From contig JACMLD010000069.1 in NCBI GenBank assembly GCA_014379785.1, positions 1 through 11,146 on the forward strand: a stretch of 11,146 nucleotides of DNA, read 5' to 3'. This DNA comes from Chitinophagaceae bacterium. GTDB lineage: Bacteria; Bacteroidota; Bacteroidia; Chitinophagales; Chitinophagaceae. The position numbers and the translations under genes are program-made. The notes below the pieces were generated by a model. That model was not told where the DNA came from, searched no databases, and saw nothing but the letters and a program-made list of their open reading frames with translations. Positions 7,335-11,146 of this stretch are shown here, piece after piece (position 1 is the stretch's first letter; the number at the start of each line of letters is the position of its first letter).

Positions 7335-7550
7335 ATGGAGCATATCGAACCAATAGAATTTAAGGATCCGAGGGAGAAAGACTTTAAGCATAGCTGGGTA
7401 AACTCTTCCGTATTTCTTTTTTATCTGCAGGTATTTTGTCTGGTGGCTTTTATTGTAGGTGGTAGTATTGGACTGTATCAGCACAGGTATAAGGGAAGAC
7501 CTGAGGTGAGTGTACCGGGTAATACTTTGTATACTCCTCAGTATAAATAG
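7335..7550 (+). CDS. Small single-pass membrane protein of unknown function
   Basis: This 71-residue protein begins at ATG 7335. Residues 1-22 are polar and charged (many Glu, Asp, Lys), residues about 25-48 are a hydrophobic transmembrane helix (SVFLFYLQVFCLVAFIVGGS), and the tail after 50 is basic and then Pro/Tyr-containing. No family is recognised. It lies 42 nt after the glycosyltransferase on the same strand, so a membrane role linked to that enzyme is possible but unsupported. Coding is favoured by the start position 20 nt after a -7 box, a clean transmembrane pattern, and the absence of a competing frame. It could be a lineage-restricted protein. Confidence 0.65.
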   Translation: MEHIEPIEFKDPREKDFKHSWVNSSVFLFYLQVFCLVAFIVGGSIGLYQHRYKGRPEVSVPGNTLYTPQYK

Positions 7551-7560
7551 TAAAAAAGAT

Positions 7561-7590
7561 TTTGCGGGAACTGTACAATCCTTATTTTTG
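7561..7590 (+). promoter_or_regulatory. Promoter of tRNA-Gly(GCC)
   Basis: TTTG (7561-7564), an 18-nt spacer and TATTTTTG (7583-7590) form a near-ideal Bacteroidota promoter. The predicted start is about 18-20 nt before the tRNA 5' end at 7616. The -33 element sits 10 nt after the stop of the small membrane protein gene. Confidence 0.75.
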
Positions 7591-7615
7591 CAGTCCTAAA
7601 AAATAGCTCTTGAAT

Positions 7616-7688
<73 letters not shown>

Positions 7689-7690
7689 CT

Positions 7691-7721
7691 AAGGTCCAAA
7701 CGAAAGTTTGGACTTTTTTTT
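7691..7721 (+). terminator. Intrinsic terminator of tRNA-Gly
   Basis: A perfect 8-bp stem GTCCAAAC (7694-7701)/GTTTGGAC (7706-7713), closed by a stable GAAA tetraloop, is followed by eight T residues (7714-7721). It starts a few bases after the tRNA-Gly 3' end. Confidence 0.92.
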
Positions 7722-7725
7722 GTTC

Positions 7726-7803
7726 GTCATTTCGACCAAAGGGAAAATCCCGATGGTTAGTTTGGGAGAAATGATCGGGATTTCTCGCTCCGCTCGAAAT
7801 GAC
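7726..7803 (+). repeat. REP-like nested palindromic intergenic repeat
   Basis: The outer arms GTCATTTCGA (7726-7735) and TCGAAATGAC (7794-7803) are exact inverted repeats. The inner arms AAATCCCGAT (7745-7754) and ATCGGGATTT (7774-7783) are a second exact pair. Together they form a long imperfect hairpin of about 30 nt per arm around a loop of about 19 nt. The words GTCATTTCGA..., GGGAGAAAT and CTCGCTCCGCTCGAAATGAC resemble a dispersed intergenic element I recall as very common in Bacteroidota genomes; this needs a copy-number search. No transposase is encoded in or near it. It is orientation-symmetric, so the strand is arbitrary. Confidence 0.8.
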
Positions 7804-7811
7804 AGGAACAC

Positions 7812-7897
7812 ACCCGGGTGGTGAAACTGGTAGACACGCAGGACTTAAAATCCTGTTTGCAGCAATGCAAGTGTGGGTTCAACTCCCATCCTGGGTA
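7812..7897 (+). tRNA. tRNA-Leu (anticodon TAA)
   Basis: This 86-nt class II tRNA has acceptor ACCCGGG/CCTGGGT (one G-T pair), a D arm containing TGGTAGACA, anticodon stem CAGGA/TCCTG with loop CTTAAAA (anticodon UAA, reading UUA and UUG), long variable arm TTTGCAGCAATGCAAGT, and T arm TGGG/CCCA with loop TTCAACT. The discriminator is A and CCA is not encoded. I find no perfect TAnnTTTG promoter between the tRNA-Gly terminator and this gene. Confidence 0.97.
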
Positions 7898-7902
7898 CTT
7901 TG

Positions 7903-7928
7903 AAAGCGACTTTACGGTCGCTTTTTTT
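7903..7928 (+). terminator. Intrinsic terminator of tRNA-Leu(TAA)
   Basis: The 8-bp stem AAAGCGAC (7903-7910)/GTCGCTTT (7917-7924) has a 6-nt loop and a T run to 7928. Part of this sequence (7908-7928) recurs imperfectly at 9604-9624. Confidence 0.9.
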
Positions 7929-7971
7929 GTTGTTAGGCACTGAGGGGACTCTCATTCAAATTACCGTTTAC

Positions 7972-8020
7972 TATCTAATTTTGCATGGATTTTCAATTTA
8001 GTTTCATGCAATTTTAGATA
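7972..8020 (+). promoter_or_regulatory. Large inverted repeat upstream of the AbiE operon, candidate antitoxin operator
   Basis: The arms at 7972-7987 (TATCTAATTTTGCATG) and 8005-8020 (CATGCAATTTTAGATA) are inverted repeats matching at 14 of 16 positions, separated by 17 nt. A smaller palindrome, GATAATTTATC (8017-8027), adjoins the second arm. The second arm covers the expected -33/spacer region of the promoter at 8029-8036, so a bound dimer would block RNA polymerase. AbiEi antitoxins are known to autorepress by cooperative binding to inverted repeats in their promoter. Assignment to this antitoxin is inference from position and symmetry. Confidence 0.65.
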
Positions 8021-8028
8021 ATTTATCA

Positions 8029-8036
8029 TATATTTG
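8029..8036 (+). promoter_or_regulatory. -7 box of the AbiE operon, with probable leaderless start
   Basis: TATATTTG matches TAnnTTTG exactly and ends only 4 nt before the ATG at 8041. Since transcription normally starts a few bases after this box, the mRNA should have essentially no leader. The -33 element is poor (no TTTG at 19-20 nt), consistent with a weak or regulated promoter. Confidence 0.65.
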
Positions 8037-8040
8037 CCTT

Positions 8041-8616
8041 ATGGTGAAAAAGCTGGATACACTACGTAAACATTTGAAACCAGGCAAAGTCTACCGCAGA
8101 GCAGATTTATACCAATGGTCAACTGCCGTTGATCGCCACCTGGCGGAATTGGTAGAAGATGGAAGTGTGAAGAAGCTTGCATCAGGTTTATATTATGTCC
8201 CAAAGAAAACCGTATTCGGTGCAGTTCCGCCCGACGAAAGCGAATTGGTTCGGAGCTTTCTCAAAGATGATGACTTTTTGCTGACAACACCCAATGCCTA
8301 TAATAGTTTAGGCGTGGGAACAACGCAACTATACAATAAGCGGATAGTTTATAATCACAAACGGCATGGTGTATTCGATTTGGGAGGAAAGGAATTTTAC
8401 TTCCATGCAAAACATCGGTTTCCTAAAAAACTCAGCCAGGAATTTTTATTAGTTGATCTTGTAAACAACCTGGATGAGCTTGCTGAAGATAAAGATGAAG
8501 TGTTAAAGAAAGTACTTAGCAAGGCAAAATTAATAGACAGAAAGAACATGCAAAATTCCTTAGTTCGTTATGGGAACGCTAAAACCAAAACTTTACTTTC
8601 CCCAGTCTTAAAATAA
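8041..8616 (+). CDS. AbiEi-type antitoxin / DUF6088-like winged-helix protein
   Basis: This 191-residue protein is the first gene of a two-gene operon with an AbiEii-type toxin, making it the presumptive antitoxin and autorepressor of a type IV toxin-antitoxin (abortive infection) module. Residues about 15-54 form a winged-helix-like segment (VYRRADLYQWSTAVDRHLAELVEDG, split here as residues 17-29 and 30-41) ending in the wing GLYYVPK (49-55). The middle (80-125) contains the conserved NAYNSLGVGTTQLYNK stretch (85-100) and an aromatic-rich beta region typical of AbiEi/DUF6088 proteins. The C-terminal third is Lys/Glu-rich helix. In this toxin-antitoxin type the antitoxin does not bind the toxin. 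The stop is 7 nt before the toxin start. Base composition is visibly more AT-rich than in genes to the left. The DUF6088 label is from memory. Confidence 0.85.
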   Translation: MVKKLDTLRKHLKPGKVYRRADLYQWSTAVDRHLAELVEDGSVKKLASGLYYVPKKTVFGAVPPDESELVRSFLKDDDFLLTTPNAYNSLGVGTTQLYNKRIVYNHKRHGVFDLGGKEFYFHAKHRFPKKLSQEFLLVDLVNNLDELAEDKDEVLKKVLSKAKLIDRKNMQNSLVRYGNAKTKTLLSPVLK

Positions 8617-8623
8617 GTATTCT

Positions 8624-9577
8624 ATGCCGGCTAGATATCTTCATGAGTTAAAAGAATTTCCGGAATTGCTGAAAATACTTGCAGCAGAACAAAAGATAGA
8701 TGCAGGACTTGTCGAAAAAGACTATTGGATTATGCACGTTTTGTACGGTTTGAAAAAACAGAATTTATCTTTTGAAATGAAAGGTGGTACCTCCCTTTCT
8801 AAGGGATATAAAATTATTCATCGATTTTCCGAGGATATCGATATTCAAATAAACCCGCCTAAAAAACTCGGAGTGGTAACTGATCCGTCAAATACGAAAA
8901 AAGATGCGGTAGAATCTCGTAAAAACTATTATGACTGGCTAAAAGACAATATTAAAATTGATGGGATTGTATCGATTGAAAGAGATACTGAATTTGATAA
9001 TGGAAAAACCTATAATAGTGGTGGTATCCGATTACATTACGAAAACTTCACTGACAAGATTGAAGGATTAAAAGTAGGAATACTGCTCGAAGTCGGCTTT
9101 GACACGGTTACACCCAATCAGCCACTCACTATTAGTTCATGGGCATACGAAAGAGCGATGGCAACCACTGGTCTGGATATTAACGACAATCGCGCTATTG
9201 ATATTTCCTGTTATCACCCCGGTTATACTTTTGTCGAAAAACTTCAAACCGTCGTGACTAAGTTCAGACGAGAACAAGAAACTGGGCAAGAGAAGCAAAA
9301 TCTCATGCGCCAATACTATGATATATATAGTTTGCTAGACAATCCACTTGTTCAGGAATTTATTGGTACAGATGCCTATGAAAAGCATAAAAAAGAACGG
9401 TTTGTAGGCAAGGATAAAGGTGTAATCATTGCTGAAAATCCCGCTTTTAGTTTTTCTGGCGAACTGCGAGACCGATTTAAAATACGATATGAAGCAACCA
9501 AAGCTTTGTATTACAATGGCCAGCCTCCATTTGACGAAGTACTTTTTCGGATTCAAGAACATATAGACCGCCTATAA
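8624..9577 (+). CDS. AbiEii/AbiGii-family nucleotidyltransferase toxin
   Basis: This is a 317-residue DNA polymerase beta-like nucleotidyltransferase. The N-terminal VEKDYWIMHVLYGL (30-43) is family-typical. The catalytic motif is KGGTSLSKGYKIIHRFSEDIDI (residues 53-74), with Gly54-Gly55-Thr56, Lys60 and the metal-binding pair Asp71/Asp73. Further conserved elements are LLEVGF (154-159), TFVEKLQTV (202-210), and RQYYDIYSLL (229-238) with Arg229 and Asp233. All key residues are intact, so the toxin should be active. Relatives (the MenT toxins of mycobacteria) block growth by adding nucleotides to tRNA 3' ends; the target here is unknown. It is 7 nt downstream of the antitoxin and AT-rich like it, suggesting transfer as a unit. 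It is a likely anti-phage or maintenance module. Confidence 0.9.
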   Translation: MPARYLHELKEFPELLKILAAEQKIDAGLVEKDYWIMHVLYGLKKQNLSFEMKGGTSLSKGYKIIHRFSEDIDIQINPPKKLGVVTDPSNTKKDAVESRKNYYDWLKDNIKIDGIVSIERDTEFDNGKTYNSGGIRLHYENFTDKIEGLKVGILLEVGFDTVTPNQPLTISSWAYERAMATTGLDINDNRAIDISCYHPGYTFVEKLQTVVTKFRREQETGQEKQNLMRQYYDIYSLLDNPLVQEFIGTDAYEKHKKERFVGKDKGVIIAENPAFSFSGELRDRFKIRYEATKALYYNGQPPFDEVLFRIQEHIDRL

Positions 9578-9603
9578 CGACTTCTAATTTGTAACTTAAA
9601 TGA

Positions 9604-9625
9604 GACTTTCTCGTCGCTTTTTTTT
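9604..9625 (+). repeat. Imperfect copy of the tRNA-Leu terminator sequence after the AbiE operon
   Basis: GACTTTCTCGTCGC followed by eight T residues matches GACTTTACGGTCGC plus T7 at 7908-7928, with three adjacent mismatches (11 of 14 before the T run). Together the two copies bracket the AbiE operon as direct repeats. A short hairpin, ATGAGA/TCTCGT (9600-9605 and 9609-9614), precedes the T run, so this may also act as a weak terminator for the operon. It overlaps the stop codon of the convergent reductase gene. Confidence 0.45.
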
Positions 9626-10175
9626 ATCCTTTCAGGTAATGTAATACAACCGCCTTTGATGGCAGCACTTTTGAATACACGAGTTGCAGGTTTAACTTGT
9701 CCTTCATCCCCAGATTGTCAAAGAGCCTTCTTCCCTCGCCGGCAATAACGGGATGAACGACAAAGAAAAATTCGTCTACCAAACCGAGTGCAACCAACTG
9801 GGTTGGCAGGTCCACCCCACCAATCGAAATATTTTTTCCCGGCTGCTGCTTCATTTCCAGAATTGCTTCTTCAAGATTATTGCGTATAATCTTCGAATTT
9901 CCCCCTACCTTCTCTAATGACCGGGAAAAAACCACCTTATCGATCGCATCAAATCGCTTTGCAAATTCAATATCTTGTTTTGTCCCCGTTTCGTTTTTTG
10001 CGACATCGGGCCAATAGGGAACCATGAGTTCATAAGTCTTGCGTCCGTAAACCATTAGGTCAACATCCGACATGAGGTCAGTAAAAAATTGATGAATGTC
10101 TTCGGTAGCGTTTCCTTTGGTATGGTCGCAGCATCCGTCCGCTGTGAGGTTGATTCCGTACATTATTTTTCTCAT
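9624..10175 (-). CDS. Dihydrofolate reductase family protein (RibD C-terminal domain-like)
   Basis: This 183-residue protein has the NAD(P)H-dependent reductase fold of the RibD-C/DHFR-like group. The N-terminal strand is MRKIMYGINLTADG, followed by VYGRKTYELM (42-51), where the family binds cofactor, KVVFSRSL (80-87), ISIGGVDLPTQL (116-127) with the glycine-rich turn, and HPVIAGEGRRLFD (141-153). Family members of this stand-alone type (YwjB/YyaP-like) mostly have no proven substrate; true folate reduction is not implied. The ATG at 10173-10175 gives a natural N-terminus, though Met5 is a possible start. It is the last gene of a - strand run with the DoxX and ArsR genes but separated by 90 nt, so co-transcription is uncertain. 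It converges with the AbiEii toxin gene. Confidence 0.88.
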   Translation of the reverse strand: MRKIMYGINLTADGCCDHTKGNATEDIHQFFTDLMSDVDLMVYGRKTYELMVPYWPDVAKNETGTKQDIEFAKRFDAIDKVVFSRSLEKVGGNSKIIRNNLEEAILEMKQQPGKNISIGGVDLPTQLVALGLVDEFFFVVHPVIAGEGRRLFDNLGMKDKLNLQLVYSKVLPSKAVVLHYLKG

Positions 10176-10265
10176 TTGAGAATAATTAAACTTTATAAAA
10201 TGCAGTTCTTTACAGGTTGGAAACTTTGCTATTTATCACTCTATTAAAGTAAATGCAGAAATAAG

Positions 10266-10664
10266 TTATCTCATGCCTTCATAGTGATGACTCACCATCG
10301 GCAGATACTTCCTTCTCTCCTCATAAATGATCCAAAGATTCACCAGCAGCAGAACCAATGGCATTACCAGTCCCGACGGGTCAGTGTATATACCGGTTAA
10401 GATAATACCAATCATTACCGGAAAAATAACGAGTGCGCCAAGCGCGCGGGTGCGTGGGGAAATCACCAGCACTCCGCCGAGTATCTCAGCAAAACCAATC
10501 AAAGGCATCAACCATCCGATCTCCATGATGGCCTTGAATGAAGTCATCAATTTCTCCGGAAGATTTTCAGGCACCGGCATATAGTTAAAAAATTTATTGA
10601 GGCCGGCATTGATAAACATCAAACCAAACAAAACGGATACAACGAGCAGAATTTTTCTTTTCAT
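10266..10664 (-). CDS. DoxX family integral membrane protein
   Basis: This 132-residue protein has four predicted membrane helices (about 5-24, 48-68, 74-93 and 98-115) and the DoxX-type motifs GLMFINAGLNKF (14-25) and GFAEILGGVLV (57-67). DoxX proteins are quinone- or thiosulfate-related membrane subunits in a few studied cases, but most family members have no known role. It starts 4 nt after the ArsR stop codon, so the two are almost certainly one operon and the DoxX protein is under ArsR control. The ArsR-DoxX pairing is frequent in Bacteroidota, often beside AHSA1/SRPBCC genes (from memory); none is in this window. Confidence 0.88.
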   Translation of the reverse strand: MKRKILLVVSVLFGLMFINAGLNKFFNYMPVPENLPEKLMTSFKAIMEIGWLMPLIGFAEILGGVLVISPRTRALGALVIFPVMIGIILTGIYTDPSGLVMPLVLLLVNLWIIYEERRKYLPMVSHHYEGMR

Positions 10665-10668
10665 AAAA

Positions 10669-10989
10669 TTATTTTTTCTTTTTCTTTAGTACCTGCAAAA
10701 CATCGTCCAGCTGGTCAAAACGACTCACCCATATCTTGCGAAACTGCTCCAGCCATTTATCTATCTCCTTCATCTTGTCCGCCTCCAGGAGGTAGTAGAT
10801 CTCCCGCCCCCTGTGCTCCTGTTTTACCAGTTCACATTCGGTCAATATCCGCAGGTGCTTGGATATCGCCTGCCGGCTCGTGTCAAAATGCTCTGACAAC
10901 GCATTGGGTGTCATCGCCTGTAAAGCAATAAGCGTGATAATCGCCCTTCGGGTAGGATCTGCTATCGCCTGAAAAATATCCCTTCTCAT
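10669..10989 (-). CDS. ArsR-family winged-helix repressor
   Basis: The regulator has 106 residues from the ATG at 10987-10989. A longer frame to 11034 begins with TTG inside the operator palindrome and upstream of the predicted transcription start, so it is rejected. The opening MRRDIFQAIADPTRRAII and helix-turn-helix LSEHFDTSRQAISKHLRILT (31-50) followed by wing HRGREIYYLL (59-68) are typical of ArsR proteins of the AHSA1-associated group. The metal-binding CxC of arsenic or cadmium sensors is absent; the only cysteine is Cys52. It therefore probably does not sense metals that way. The C-terminus ends in a run of five lysines. The DoxX gene follows after 4 nt. The promoter and palindrome upstream indicate autorepression. 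Confidence 0.92.
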   Translation of the reverse strand: MRRDIFQAIADPTRRAIITLIALQAMTPNALSEHFDTSRQAISKHLRILTECELVKQEHRGREIYYLLEADKMKEIDKWLEQFRKIWVSRFDQLDDVLQVLKKKKK

Positions 10990-11015
10990 CGTTTGTTTTT
11001 TAAAGACACCGTTCG

Positions 11016-11035
11016 GTTGCAAATATATATGCAAC
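11016..11035 (-). promoter_or_regulatory. Palindromic operator over the arsR -7 box
   Basis: The arms GTTGCA (11016-11021) and TGCAAC (11030-11035) enclose an AT-only centre. The full 20-nt site matches its own reverse complement at 18 positions. The -7 box of the arsR promoter (11020-11027) lies entirely inside it, so occupancy would exclude RNA polymerase. The size, symmetry and AT-rich centre suit an ArsR-family dimer. Confidence 0.75.
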
Positions 11036-11051
11036 TGGGAGGTTTCGCAAA
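11020..11051 (-). promoter_or_regulatory. Promoter of the arsR-doxX operon
   Basis: On the - strand, TTTG (complement of 11048-11051) is followed after exactly 20 nt by TATATTTG (complement of 11020-11027), an ideal Bacteroidota promoter. The predicted transcription start near 11013 gives a leader of about 25 nt before the ATG at 10989. The -33 element begins one base after the stop codon of the upstream partial gene. Confidence 0.85.
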
Positions 11052-11052
11052 T

Positions 11053-11146
11053 TTATTTCGAGGTTTTCCGCGCACGTTTTTTATTGTCCCTGATTGCCCA
11101 TTCGGCCATGGCGTTCAACACAGGCGTCAGCGCCCGACCCGCAGCA
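11053..11146 (-). CDS. C-terminal end of a probable HxlR-family regulator (partial)
   Basis: On the - strand one frame is open from the window edge (11145) to a TAA at 11053-11055, encoding the tail AAGRALTPVLNAMAEWAI plus RDNKKRARKTSK. The segment GRALTPVLNAMAEWA matches the end of HxlR-type winged-helix regulators, where TxxGRxLxPVLxxMxxWG is the usual closing helix; the basic tail is also common. The other frames contain stops. The gene lies on the same strand as arsR and ends just before its -33 box, so arsR has its own promoter. The start and DNA-binding part lie outside the window, so the family call rests on about 30 residues. Confidence 0.65.
   Translation of the reverse strand, partial: AAGRALTPVLNAMAEWAIRDNKKRARKTSK

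Noticed and set aside
9335..9562. 75-codon - strand frame inside the toxin gene
   Set aside because: It is antisense to a well-supported coding region and has no promoter; it looks like a chance frame in AT-rich DNA.
10176..10265. 90-nt gap between the DoxX and reductase genes searched for a promoter or small gene
   Set aside because: No TAnnTTTG box or convincing frame is present on the - strand; only AT-rich sequence is visible.

Overview
The window looks like chromosomal DNA of a Bacteroidota member, probably from the Chitinophagales/Sphingobacteriales side. The evidence is several matches to the Bacteroidota promoter (TTTG about 19-20 nt before TAnnTTTG), the lack of obvious Shine-Dalgarno sequences, tRNA genes without encoded CCA, a leukotriene-A4-hydrolase-like M1 lipoprotein aminopeptidase, and a short dispersed palindromic repeat of a type I associate with this phylum. 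No species can be named from the sequence alone.

Left part (1-7550) is ordinary core-type genome. The tail of an unidentified + gene meets dcd (dCTP deaminase, -) in a 4-nt stop/stop overlap. A Sfp-type phosphopantetheinyl transferase (+) meets a DUF2130 coiled-coil protein (-) in the mirror image of that overlap. Upstream of the DUF2130 gene on the - strand lie an M1 aminopeptidase lipoprotein and a DUF4259 protein with 20-35 nt gaps, so the three may be co-transcribed. Next come tRNA-Leu(GAG) with a clear promoter and terminator, and an orphan two-TM sensor histidine kinase (-). The kinase diverges over only 22 bp from a family 2 glycosyltransferase (+), which is followed by a small one-TM protein.

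Middle part (7551-9625) is a tRNA cluster followed by an accessory module. tRNA-Gly(GCC) has its own promoter and a GNRA-loop terminator. It is followed by a 78-nt nested palindromic repeat, tRNA-Leu(UAA) with its terminator, and a two-gene AbiE-type (type IV) toxin-antitoxin operon. That operon is AT-rich, has a near-perfect promoter -7 box only 5 nt from the ATG (probably leaderless), and has a large imperfect inverted repeat just upstream that suits an autorepressor operator. An imperfect copy of the tRNA-Leu terminator sequence lies just after the toxin gene, hinting that the module arrived as a unit.

Right part (9624-11146) is a - strand run of small regulatory and metabolic genes: the 3' end of a probable HxlR-family regulator, an ArsR-family repressor, a DoxX-family membrane protein and a RibD/DHFR-like reductase. 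The arsR promoter has ideal elements, with an 18/20 palindrome laid exactly over the -7 box, a textbook autoregulation layout.

I found no CRISPR array, insertion sequence, integrase or rRNA gene. The most interesting signals are regulatory: the two candidate operators, the leaderless toxin-antitoxin mRNA, and the possible repeat boundary of the toxin-antitoxin module. I saw no convincing wholly new system.
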